Source: JANXYW01 sp031400455
GTDB lineage: Bacteria; Chloroflexota; Dehalococcoidia; DSTF01; JACRBR01
Length of the DNA stretch: 64,000 nt
Direction: 5' to 3'
Assembly: GCA_031400455.1 (NCBI GenBank)
Contig: JANNPX010000019.1
Location: 1-64,000 of the forward strand
Position 1 is the stretch's first letter. Every line of letters begins with the position of its first letter. The position numbers and the translations under genes are program-made. This document shows positions 1 through 7,649 of this stretch, one piece after another. A model generated the notes under the pieces. That model was not told where the DNA came from. It was given only the letters and a program-made list of their open reading frames with translations, and made no database searches.

Positions 1-1
1 G

Positions 2-484
2 GGACACTCGCGGCACACCGCCGACAACGCCGACCGGCTGGCGCAGGCGATCGGTCTCGACCCCGGCCATATCGAAATGATCCGCATCGGCGCGTTGCTG
101 CATGACGTTGGGCTGCTGGGCGTGCCGGCGCGCATCCTCACCAAGCCGGACATCCTCTCGGTCACGGAGATGCAGCTCATGCGCCAGCATCCGGCGAATT
201 CCGAGATGATCCTCCAGGAGCTGCCGGGCTTCGAGGAAGTTGCCGTCTGGATCGCTCGCCACCACGAGCGGCCCGACGGCAAGGGCTACCCTGAGATGCT
301 CGTCGGGGACGATATCCCCATGGAGTCGCGCATCCTCGCCATCGCCGACGTGTACGCCGCACTGATGTCCGATCGCCCGCACCGCGGCGCGCTCTCCCCG
401 CACGATGCGAAGCAGGTGCTCCTTGGCGCAGCAGGCACGCAGCTCGACCCCGAACTCGTCCGCACGTTCTGCGGGCTCATCTAG
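2..484 (+). CDS. HD-GYP domain protein, 3' part only
   Basis: The reading frame is open from the first bases of the window, so the true start lies upstream; about 160 C-terminal residues are visible. They contain the HD-GYP core: the HDVG metal motif around residues 38-41 of the visible part, followed by GVPxxIL, a KP-x-L segment, HHERPDGKGYP (the GYP signature) and the helix IADVYAALMSDRPHR. HD-GYP proteins are metal-dependent phosphodiesterases that hydrolyse cyclic di-GMP, usually fused to a sensor or receiver domain; that part is missing here. A c-di-GMP riboswitch lies about 11 kb downstream, so the organism probably uses this messenger. Domain call is firm; activity is inferred. Confidence 0.88.
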   Translation, partial: GHSRHTADNADRLAQAIGLDPGHIEMIRIGALLHDVGLLGVPARILTKPDILSVTEMQLMRQHPANSEMILQELPGFEEVAVWIARHHERPDGKGYPEMLVGDDIPMESRILAIADVYAALMSDRPHRGALSPHDAKQVLLGAAGTQLDPELVRTFCGLI

Positions 485-612
485 CGCGCGTCAGCGCGTC
501 AGCAGTTCAGCACTTCAGCTTGTCAGCATTTCAGCTTGGCGGAGATTCGCGTCCCCCGCTGACCGGCTGACCGGCTGACCGGCTGACCGGCTGACCGGCT
601 GACCGGCTGCTG
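485..612. repeat. Short-period repeat tract (TCAG words, then 6 x GACCGGCT)
   Basis: After the HD-GYP stop the sequence is made of irregular TCAGC-type words (485-537), then six uninterrupted copies of the 8-base unit GACCGGCT at 561-608. No gene is seen here. It resembles the other period 7-9 word repeats at gene boundaries in this window. Confidence 0.9.
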
Positions 613-643
613 ACACGCTTCTCGAACCTGACAAGCTATCCTG

Positions 644-672
644 CTGACAATCTCGCCCGGGGGGAGTACAAT
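644..672 (+). promoter_or_regulatory. Putative sigma-70 type promoter for the GYD genes
   Basis: CTGACA at 644-649 and TACAAT at 667-672 are separated by 17 bases, close to the TTGACA/TATAAT consensus. It precedes the GYD gene at 704 by about 30 bases, leaving room for the GGAGG at 695-699. Confidence 0.6.
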
Positions 673-703
673 CGACTCCCAGCCGTGTGTGAATGGAGGC
701 AGC

Positions 704-1000
704 GTGGCAACCTATATTCTGCTCAGTACGCTCACCGATGAGGGCCGCCGTACGCTGAAGGAACGCCCCGAGCGCCTCCAGGAGGTGAATCGCGAGATCG
801 AGGCGATGGGCGGGCGTGTGACGCACCAGTTCGCCGTCCTCGGCGGTTACGACTTCGTCAACATCCTCGAGGCGCCCGACAACGAGACGGTGGCGCGCAT
901 CTCCGTCGAGCTCGGGGCGCGCGGCACCGTGCAGCTCACGACGCTGCCCGCGATTGCGGTCGACGAATTCACGAAGATGTTGAAGGCGCGTTCGAGCTAG
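704..1000 (+). CDS. GYD domain protein
   Basis: A 98-residue protein starting at GTG 704 (MATYILLSTL), preceded by TGGAGG at 694-699; an in-frame GTG at 689 is also possible. The sequence carries the GGYDFV motif near residue 50 that names the GYD family (alpha/beta, dimeric ferredoxin-like fold, function unknown). It stops 14 bases before a second GYD domain encoded by the next gene, so the two are probably a duplication and co-transcribed. GYD proteins are proposed to be small regulatory or sensor proteins; no catalytic residues are evident. Confidence 0.85.
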   Translation: MATYILLSTLTDEGRRTLKERPERLQEVNREIEAMGGRVTHQFAVLGGYDFVNILEAPDNETVARISVELGARGTVQLTTLPAIAVDEFTKMLKARSS

Positions 1001-1014
1001 CGGGGGATGTCGTC

Positions 1015-2034
1015 ATGTCCACGTACGTCGTCCTTACGAAGCTCCGGCCCGCCGCGCGCAAGACGATCGATCAGAACCCCGATCGTCTCGGGGAGATCAA
1101 CGCGCGCGTGAAGCAGCTCGGCGGCAAGATCACCCTCCAGTACGCCATCCTGGGCGAGTACGACTTCGTGACGTTCATCGAGGCCGAGGACAACGCCGCG
1201 ATCGCAGCGATCGGCGCGGATATTAGCAACGTCGGCACGATCAAGTCGATCACCCTGCCGGCGATCGAGATGACGCAGTTCCAGAAGCTGTTGGCGATCG
1301 CGCCGTACCGCACCGAGCCGCACACCTGGCAGACGAGCATCTGGGCGCGTATGGTCCGGCGCGCTGGCCGCCACTGGATCACCGACAAGCACGTGAAGGC
1401 GTATTGCCGGCCATTCAACGTCGAGGGCCGCGAGAACCTCAAGAATTTCAAGGGCGCGGCGATCGTCATCGCCAACCACAGTTCGCATTTCGATACGCCC
1501 GTGACGGTATCGACGCTCCCGGAGAGCATCCGCAGCAAGCTGCTCGTCGCGGCCGCAGCCGACAAGTTCTACGGCAGCCGCAAGAAACGCACATGGTGGT
1601 ACTCGCTCTTCCACAGCACCTTCCCGGTACACCGTGGCGGCGGCACGAAACAACTCGAGTACCCGATGGCGCTCTTCAAGAAGGGGTGGTCGATCCTCAT
1701 CTATCCGGAGGGCGGCCGCTCGAAGTCCGGGCAGGTGCAGCGCTTCAAGCACGGCGTCGCGATTATGGCGATGCAGTGCAACGTGCCCGTGATCCCGATC
1801 TACATCGAAGGTCTGCGCAACGTCATGCCGAAGGGCCAGCGCGAGCCGCGTCCGGCCGCCGTTAGCGCGCGCATCGGCAAGCCGGTGTGGCTGACGGACG
1901 CCGCATCTGTACCGGAAGGGACGTCGATGCTCGAGAACGCGATGCGCGAGTTGGCCGGCATGCCGCCGCACCACACGCACGCCGCCGCTCGTCAGGCGGA
2001 ACCATCGCTGGCCTCGGCGGGTGGCGGGTCGTAG
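1015..2034 (+). CDS. GYD domain fused to PlsC-type acyltransferase
   Basis: A 339-residue protein in one uninterrupted frame. Residues 1-95 are a GYD domain (MSTYVVLTKL, GEYDFV) similar to the protein just upstream. Residues about 115-320 are a 1-acyl-glycerol-3-phosphate acyltransferase domain: NHSSHFD gives the catalytic H-x4-D, and YPEGGRS is the glycerol-phosphate-binding block. PlsC enzymes put the second acyl chain on lysophosphatidate at the membrane. No strong membrane segment precedes the domain. The tail after residue 320 is low-complexity (HHTHAAARQ). The acyl-ACP desaturase gene converges on it from the other side, fitting a lipid role. The fusion is unusual; the individual domain calls are firm. 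Confidence 0.85.
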   Translation: MSTYVVLTKLRPAARKTIDQNPDRLGEINARVKQLGGKITLQYAILGEYDFVTFIEAEDNAAIAAIGADISNVGTIKSITLPAIEMTQFQKLLAIAPYRTEPHTWQTSIWARMVRRAGRHWITDKHVKAYCRPFNVEGRENLKNFKGAAIVIANHSSHFDTPVTVSTLPESIRSKLLVAAAADKFYGSRKKRTWWYSLFHSTFPVHRGGGTKQLEYPMALFKKGWSILIYPEGGRSKSGQVQRFKHGVAIMAMQCNVPVIPIYIEGLRNVMPKGQREPRPAAVSARIGKPVWLTDAASVPEGTSMLENAMRELAGMPPHHTHAAARQAEPSLASAGGGS

Positions 2035-2041
2035 GCCGGAT

Positions 2042-3154
2042 CTAGCCTGCGAGTTTGCGGGTCATCAGGCGGGTGATCATCTCGGGGCGCATCTTCTTCT
2101 TGGACGGATCGGGTTGGCCGTCCGAAAGATAGTTGCCCTCGGTGAACACGGTCATCGCGTTGTCCTCGCCGATCACGCGTGACATCTTGCTGAAGATGCG
2201 GACGAACGCATCCTTCTTCGCGGCAAGCGTGGGGAACGCGGCCTGTTCCATCGCTGCTCGCCGCTTCTCGTAGTCTCCGAGCAAGTAGGCGCCCGGCATC
2301 CCGAACTCCTTGAGTGCCTCGATGACGAGCGGCATCAAGCCGGGGTCGTGCTCCAGGCAGTCGCGCGTGCGCTGCTCGTAGAACATCTCGTGGCGCGTCT
2401 CGTCCTTCGCCAGCAGCGTCTCGATCTTCGCCAGCACGGGCTCTTTTGTTTGCTGGGCGTGATGCCGATAGAACTCGGCCGTCACGAACTCCTGGAACGT
2501 CGTGTTGGCGACGACCTGCACCGGCACGTAATGGTTCGGAATGCCCCAGTTGGTCAGGCTCGCTTCCCGCACGTCGCTGATCTCTTCGCCGAGCGCGCGC
2601 CGGATCGACGCTTCGATGGCCGTGACCGCGTCCGCATCGTGGCGGCTCACCTGGGCGTCACGGGCAGCGAAGGCCGTGCGCACTTTTGTCAGGTAGTCCT
2701 GGAGGACGTAGTAGTGCTTCCACTCCTCCATCCCCCACATCATGATGAAGTCGCAGACATCCTGATCCGCCTTGAAGTACTCGATGAGATTGGCGACATA
2801 GTCGGGATTGTTGCTCTCGACCAGCAGCGCCGACTCCGCCACGAAGACATCCGTCGGTGTGAGCGCATCGATGTCGATGTCCGCCCAGCCGATCTCGAGC
2901 AACTCCGTCAGGCTCCAGCTCAGGCGCTCGTGCGTCTTGTAGAACGTGATGACGTCATCACGGCTGGGGACGGTGCGGTGGTCGGTGGTGGTGAGGGGGG
3001 GTTGTGTACCTGTAAAGGGATAAACGACACTCTTGACGAGTTTGGACAAAGGTCCTCCGAAGCGGGCACTCCAGCGGGCGCTGGACACTGCCCAAACGAT
3101 CCATTGTAGCAGGTTGAGGTTCCGAGACCGCGCGGGGGCAGCCCCGGCCTGCAT
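2042..3154 (-). CDS. Acyl-ACP desaturase (stearoyl-ACP 9-desaturase type)
   Basis: A 370-residue soluble di-iron protein of the FA_desaturase_2 family. The two EExxH/DExxH iron-binding motifs are visible as EEWKHY and DETRHE, with additional glutamate ligands in FVAESALLVES and FQEFVTAEFY. The family introduces a cis double bond into acyl chains on acyl carrier protein using O2 and reduced ferredoxin, so an aerobic lifestyle is implied. The usual core is all present; the first ~50 residues, before TVPSRDDVITFY, are variable and the start is not well fixed (no strong ribosome binding site). It converges with the GYD-acyltransferase gene, 7 bases apart. Confidence 0.88.
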   Translation of the reverse strand: MQAGAAPARSRNLNLLQWIVWAVSSARWSARFGGPLSKLVKSVVYPFTGTQPPLTTTDHRTVPSRDDVITFYKTHERLSWSLTELLEIGWADIDIDALTPTDVFVAESALLVESNNPDYVANLIEYFKADQDVCDFIMMWGMEEWKHYYVLQDYLTKVRTAFAARDAQVSRHDADAVTAIEASIRRALGEEISDVREASLTNWGIPNHYVPVQVVANTTFQEFVTAEFYRHHAQQTKEPVLAKIETLLAKDETRHEMFYEQRTRDCLEHDPGLMPLVIEALKEFGMPGAYLLGDYEKRRAAMEQAAFPTLAAKKDAFVRIFSKMSRVIGEDNAMTVFTEGNYLSDGQPDPSKKKMRPEMITRLMTRKLAG

Positions 3155-3236
3155 CAGCCGTAGAGGACACGGCCAGCGAACACGCGGGCTGAGAAGCCCA
3201 TTCGGCGTTCGAGATGTGGCGCCCGCCGGGCCCGAG

Positions 3237-3677
3237 TCAGTCGGCGACCAGCGTGTACCGAAACCCCTCGCTCGATGCGTCGAACCCGAGCCGCTCGTAG
3301 AACCGGTGCGCGTCCGTGCGGAATTTCCGGCTCGTCAGGACGACCTTGTAGCAGCCAGCCGAGCGCGCGTCCTCGATGATGTAGCGCATCAGCTCCTCGC
3401 CGTGCCGCTGTCCGCGCGCGGCTTCATCTACGACGACGTTCTCGACGAGTGCGTACGGCGCCCCGTTGTGTCCGAGATTTGGCACGATCACGAGTACGGC
3501 GGAGCCGATGACGGCGCCTTCGTGTTCCACGACGAGTAGCCGCTGCCTCGGGTCGGCGCTCACCGCGTCGAACGCTGCCGCGTGCCGCTCAGTGGGTGCG
3601 GGCGATGCGGTCTCGTTGAGTTGTCCGAGCAGGCGCACGAGCGTCGGCAGGTCGGCAGCAGTCGCGTCGCGGATCAT
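3237..3677 (-). CDS. GNAT family N-acetyltransferase
   Basis: A 146-residue acetyltransferase starting at ATG 3677 (MIRDATAADLP). The acetyl-CoA-binding segment reads VENVVVDEAARGQRHGEELM (R-x-x-x-G variant of Q/RxxGxG/A), followed by the typical FYERLGF near the C-terminus. Substrate unknown. The frame could be extended upstream to 3782, but that would run through the promoter region; a TATCCT box sits 7 bases before ATG 3677 and no Shine-Dalgarno is present, so a leaderless start is preferred. Confidence 0.82.
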   Translation of the reverse strand: MIRDATAADLPTLVRLLGQLNETASPAPTERHAAAFDAVSADPRQRLLVVEHEGAVIGSAVLVIVPNLGHNGAPYALVENVVVDEAARGQRHGEELMRYIIEDARSAGCYKVVLTSRKFRTDAHRFYERLGFDASSEGFRYTLVAD

Positions 3678-3684
3678 GGATGAG

Positions 3685-3690
3685 AGGATA
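3685..3690 (-). promoter_or_regulatory. -10 box (TATCCT) just before the GNAT start
   Basis: TATCCT on the minus strand ends 7 bases before ATG 3677. With transcription starting about 7 bases after the -10 box, the mRNA would begin at the start codon. Confidence 0.5.
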
Positions 3691-3745
3691 CTCCACTGAC
3701 ACAGGGTGAGCGTTAACCTTTTCGTCGGCAGAGCGTTGCACTTCC

Positions 3746-4411
3746 GTGAGAGCATTCGTTCACCTGATCGTAGTCGCCGCACTCGGATGTGCGTTCCTCG
3801 GTGCGACCTGCGTCACGCGAACGGAACAGCAAGGGCCAGCCGGCCCATGGATCGGCGAAGTCGTCAATGGCGGAACCGAGCCCATGAACAACATCACCGT
3901 CGATGCGAAGGTCACCGATGCCACCGGGCGATGGTTCCGCCAGGAGTACGCCAACTCGGTGTCAGGCGGCGTCTGCCCCTTCGTGCTGCAACCAGGGCAG
4001 CACGGATGGTTCCAAGTCTTCTTTCAGAAAGGCCCGCAGGAACCCGATCCGGTGCTCCCATTGCGAGCCGAGTTCCCACCAGTTGGCCGCGGCTTCGACG
4101 GGGGAGCCATCCAAGATCAGGGCTTATCGGCGGAGCTCGTCGCGAAGGATCCACGCAATCGGTCGATCCGTCTCGAAGTGCGTAATAATTCAACCCGGAT
4201 CTACGGCCAGATCACGATTTGCGGCGTCCTGAAGGTCAACGATCAGGCGGTCGAGATCGGGAGAGCGGACGGCCCGCCGCACCCGGCACTTCTGAACCCG
4301 GGCGAGTCGATGACGCTGACGATGTACTTCAACACGCTGCCTGAGGGCACAATAGAGTTCTTCCCGTTGGGATATGATCGCACTCCGCCTCCGCCCTGCT
4401 GCATGCCGTAA
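3746..4411 (+). CDS. Secreted protein with FxLYD-like domain
   Basis: A 221-residue protein from GTG 3746. A hydrophobic signal peptide (LIVVAALGCAFLGA) ends near residue 20; a cysteine follows but the lipobox is poor, so lipid attachment is uncertain. WIGEVVNGGTEPMNNITVDAKVTD looks like an FxLYD domain, an Ig-like extracellular fold of unknown role, and a second beta-rich repeat (LEVRNNSTRIYGQITICGVL) follows. It ends in a proline- and cysteine-rich tail. Divergent from the GNAT gene. Function unknown; probably outside the membrane. Confidence 0.7.
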   Translation: MRAFVHLIVVAALGCAFLGATCVTRTEQQGPAGPWIGEVVNGGTEPMNNITVDAKVTDATGRWFRQEYANSVSGGVCPFVLQPGQHGWFQVFFQKGPQEPDPVLPLRAEFPPVGRGFDGGAIQDQGLSAELVAKDPRNRSIRLEVRNNSTRIYGQITICGVLKVNDQAVEIGRADGPPHPALLNPGESMTLTMYFNTLPEGTIEFFPLGYDRTPPPPCCMP

Positions 4412-4423
4412 CGCGTCTCCCTG

Positions 4424-5275
4424 CTAGCGTACCGGCGTACGCCAGATGCGTACCTCCGTATCCGGCACGGGCTGCGTAAACACGCCAGACGGCGACTGGT
4501 GCGCCAGCAGAGCTCGCAGCTCCGCTTCGAACTCCAACAGCCGCTCGCCGAACAAGTGCGGCGCTGCGTCGGAGCCCGAGAACACGAGCGCCACGATGTC
4601 GTCCGTTGTGCGGTCGACCTTTTGCGGCCCCGGCACTCGAAGAATCTGTGGTGCGTCGAAACCGGCGCGCTCCAGCACGATCGTCTCACCATCCGGCGTG
4701 ATCGGGCGGACTCCCTGCCCCGCGCGACGGACTGGCCCGAGATACGTCCGCACGAGGGCGCGCATGCCATCGAGAGGTATCGCCGGGTGCGCCGTTGCGT
4801 CCGGCTCGATCTGCGGCCCGACATCCTGCACATCGGTGACCTGCACGAATGCGCCGCGACCGAGCGGCTCAAGCATCCGCAGCATGATCTCGGCGACGCG
4901 ATCGCGGTCCATCCAGTGGAACGATCGCGAGAACGTCGCAACGCGGAACGTGCCGAGGTCGTCGGTCAGTTCCTCCGCTCGCATCTGGCCCCAAACGACG
5001 TTCGCGATGCCAGCCCGCGCCGCCTCGCGTTCCCCTTCAAGCAGCATCCCCGCGTCCGGATCGATGCCGACGACCTCCTCGAACAGATGCGCCAGCCGCA
5101 GCGCGATCGTCCCCGGCCCGCACCCCACATCGATCAGCCGCCCCGATCCGTCGAGCCCGAGCGCATCGCGTATGGCGTCCGCAAGCCCGGCCGCATACGG
5201 CAGCCGCCCACGCGTGTAGTACGGTGCAGCGCCGGCGAACAGCGTTTCATCCCACTGCCAGTTGTCATCGGGCAT
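4424..5275 (-). CDS. Class I SAM-dependent methyltransferase
   Basis: A 283-residue methyltransferase. Motif I is LIDVGCGPGTIALRLA near residue 48, followed by VVGIDPDAGML (the acidic end of strand 2 that binds the ribose of S-adenosylmethionine) and SFHWMDRD (motif around strand 4-5), typical of the Methyltransf_11/25 group that often acts on small molecules. The N-terminal WDETLFAGAAPYYTRGRLPY is common in this group. Substrate unknown. A TAGCAT box ends 5 bases before the ATG, suggesting a leaderless message. Converges on the FxLYD gene with 12 bases between. Confidence 0.85.
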   Translation of the reverse strand: MPDDNWQWDETLFAGAAPYYTRGRLPYAAGLADAIRDALGLDGSGRLIDVGCGPGTIALRLAHLFEEVVGIDPDAGMLLEGEREAARAGIANVVWGQMRAEELTDDLGTFRVATFSRSFHWMDRDRVAEIMLRMLEPLGRGAFVQVTDVQDVGPQIEPDATAHPAIPLDGMRALVRTYLGPVRRAGQGVRPITPDGETIVLERAGFDAPQILRVPGPQKVDRTTDDIVALVFSGSDAAPHLFGERLLEFEAELRALLAHQSPSGVFTQPVPDTEVRIWRTPVR

Positions 5276-5280
5276 CCGTC

Positions 5281-5286
5281 ATGCTA
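5281..5286 (-). promoter_or_regulatory. -10 box (TAGCAT) just before the methyltransferase start
   Basis: Minus-strand TAGCAT lies 5 bases upstream of ATG 5275; there is no Shine-Dalgarno in between, so this is a candidate leaderless promoter. Confidence 0.4.
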
Positions 5287-5328
5287 CGACACGGGATCGG
5301 AAACGGGCGACCATCGCCGCCCGCCCCA

Positions 5329-5358
5329 ATCTGTGAAATCGGTGAAATCTGTGGTTCC
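5329..5358. repeat. Word repeat (CTGTGAAATCGGTGAAATC type)
   Basis: Three imperfect copies of a GTGAAATC/GTGGTTC word, period 8-10, between the methyltransferase start and the VWA gene stop. A second tract with the same words is at 48032-48107. Confidence 0.8.
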
Positions 5359-5366
5359 GTCCGTCG

Positions 5367-7556
5367 CTACTGCCCGCGCACATCCTTGCGCTTGTTCTGT
5401 ACGTAGTCGACGAGGATGTACTCCCCGAGCTTGTCGGGCGTCGTGTAGAAGACGCGGCCCTTGTTGATCTTGGCGACCTGGTTCACGAACTCCTTCAGGT
5501 AGTAGTTGCGATCGAGCATAAAGGTGTTGATCGTGATGCCCTTCTGCGTCGCGCGCTTCACTTCCTTCAGCGTCTCGCGGATCGTGATCGGACTCGGCGG
5601 GTAGGCGAAGTACGACCGCCCGCGCTCCAGGTGCGCCGTCGGCTCGCCGTCGCTGATCATGATGATCTGCCGCGTGCCACTCTTGTGTTTCGAGAGCTTG
5701 TTCTGCGCCAGCATCAGTGCGTGGTGCATATTCGTACCCAGCACGGACTCGTCCCAGCGCACGTACGGCAACTCCTCTGCCTTCAGCTCGCGGGCGTATG
5801 CCGAGAAGCCGATGATGTACAAGCTGTCGCGACTGAACTGGCTCGTGATCAGGTTGTTCAGCGCCAGTGCGACCTTCTTCGCCGCCTGGAACGAACCACG
5901 GAGCGCCATCGACCACGACAGGTCGACCATCATCACAGTGGCGGTCTGCGTCAGTTCCTCAGAGCGATAGACCTCAAAGTCGTCCTTGTGCAGCCGCACC
6001 GGCAGCGACGCGCCCTCGCGTTGCAGCGAGTTCATGATCGTCTTGTCCAGCGCCAGGTGGAATGGATCGCCGAACTCGTACTTCTTCGTGTCGTCCGCGC
6101 GCTCGCCGCCGCGGCCGCTCTCCTTGATGGCGTGCTTCCCGAATGAGTCCTTCTTCAGCGATGAATAGATCTCGCCCAGCGCTTTCTGGCCGATCTTGCG
6201 TGTGCCGCGCGGCGTCAACTCGTAGTTGTTGCCCTTCTTGCGGATGTACCCAGCCTCTTCGAGGATGTCGAGGAACTGCTTGAGCTGGTCCAGCGTCTCG
6301 CCGGCCTCTTCGCCCAGCAGCTCCTTCAGCTTCTCCTCGTCGATGTCATCGATGTCGCCGCCGTACTGCGTGCGCTCGAGCTGGCGCTCCAGGTCGTCCA
6401 TCGACTGCATCTGGTCCATGAGCTTCATCGCTTCGTTGAGGTCGATCTCCTCATCTCCGCGGAACGGGTACTGGTTACGCATGTCGCGCATGGGCGAGAG
6501 GAACTCCATGTTCGACTGCAGTTCCTGTAGTTCCGCTTGCAGATCCGGGTCGCCGACCTTGTCCTGCAGCAACTCCTGCAGTTGCTGTCGCATGTCGCCG
6601 GGCAGGCTGTCGAGCAGGTTCTGCATCTGCGCCATCTGCCCCTGCATGCGCGCGACGAGCCCGTCCAGCGTCTTTGGCGGGTTGTCGCCGAAGAGGTCGC
6701 TGTACTTGTCCATGAACTGCTGGAAGTCCGGCTCACCCCCCGCCAGGCGGTCGCTGAGCATCTGGTTCAGGTCCTTCACCATCTGCTTCATGCGCGCCAT
6801 GTCTTCGGGCGACATGTTCGAGATCTGGTCGTACATGTCCTTGAAGAATGTCTCGGTCATCGCCTTCTTCAGCATGTCCATCAGCTCGGTGAACTTGTGC
6901 TGCGCCTCGGGATCCATGAACTCGTAGTTCTGCAGCTCCTTCACCGCGCCGGGCACGTCCTGCGGCAGGTTCGAAAGGAAGTTCTTCTTCCGGTTCGAGA
7001 TGTTCTTCAGCATTTCGGCGAACTGATCGTTATCGCCGGCGCCTGACTGTCCCGGCTGCGAGCCACCCTGCTCGCCCGATTCGCCGCTCTGCCCGGACTG
7101 CTCACCACGCGGCGATGACGATTGCTGCGCTTTGGCCGAAGGCGCTCCCGACTGCTGCGGCTGTCCGTCCTGGCCCTGCGGCGATCCGTCTTGCGCACCC
7201 TGCTGCGGCGATCCATCCTGTGGCCCCAGCGCGTCGTCGAGCCGCTTGTCGATCGTGCCGCGCTCCATCTCCAGCACTTCGTCCAGGCGCTTCTTGATGT
7301 CATCCATCAGCGACGAGAGGTTGTACTTGTCGAGCTGGTTGCGCCGCTGCTGCCGAAGCTGTTGAAGCAGGTCGCGCAGGCCCTGGAGGCGATTGCCGTT
7401 TTGGTCACGCATGCCGCGCTGCAGCAGGTTGCGCATCGAATGCTGCAGGTCGCCGAAGTTCATCAGGTCGTCGCTCAGCGCTTCGAGGACGTCGTCGGCC
7501 TCGAGCCCCGGGATCTCCTGCGTGCCGTCCCACTCGCTATATCGGAATGCGACCAT
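5367..7556 (-). CDS. VWA domain protein (CoxE/BchD-like partner of MoxR ATPase)
   Basis: A 729-residue protein starting at ATG 7556 (MVAFRYSEWDG) with GAGGAA just upstream; a longer frame to 7613 lacks support. The N-terminal half is helical and charged, with a Q/G/S-rich linker around residues 120-180 and several 'LQELQ'-type coiled-coil stretches. The C-terminal von Willebrand A domain has a full MIDAS metal site: DLSWSMA near residue 540, a threonine in GTNMHHAL and SDGEPT. Such proteins are the effector partner of MoxR AAA+ ATPases and act in metal insertion or enzyme maturation. The MoxR gene is immediately upstream in the same direction. The client is unknown. Confidence 0.85.
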   Translation of the reverse strand: MVAFRYSEWDGTQEIPGLEADDVLEALSDDLMNFGDLQHSMRNLLQRGMRDQNGNRLQGLRDLLQQLRQQRRNQLDKYNLSSLMDDIKKRLDEVLEMERGTIDKRLDDALGPQDGSPQQGAQDGSPQGQDGQPQQSGAPSAKAQQSSSPRGEQSGQSGESGEQGGSQPGQSGAGDNDQFAEMLKNISNRKKNFLSNLPQDVPGAVKELQNYEFMDPEAQHKFTELMDMLKKAMTETFFKDMYDQISNMSPEDMARMKQMVKDLNQMLSDRLAGGEPDFQQFMDKYSDLFGDNPPKTLDGLVARMQGQMAQMQNLLDSLPGDMRQQLQELLQDKVGDPDLQAELQELQSNMEFLSPMRDMRNQYPFRGDEEIDLNEAMKLMDQMQSMDDLERQLERTQYGGDIDDIDEEKLKELLGEEAGETLDQLKQFLDILEEAGYIRKKGNNYELTPRGTRKIGQKALGEIYSSLKKDSFGKHAIKESGRGGERADDTKKYEFGDPFHLALDKTIMNSLQREGASLPVRLHKDDFEVYRSEELTQTATVMMVDLSWSMALRGSFQAAKKVALALNNLITSQFSRDSLYIIGFSAYARELKAEELPYVRWDESVLGTNMHHALMLAQNKLSKHKSGTRQIIMISDGEPTAHLERGRSYFAYPPSPITIRETLKEVKRATQKGITINTFMLDRNYYLKEFVNQVAKINKGRVFYTTPDKLGEYILVDYVQNKRKDVRGQ

Positions 7557-7649
7557 GATGTTCCTCTTCCGCGAAAGCAACGCCGCACCCGAGTGAGTGC
7601 GGCGAGGCATCAATGCTGCGGCAGCGCCGTTCTGATTCGACGGCTCCTG

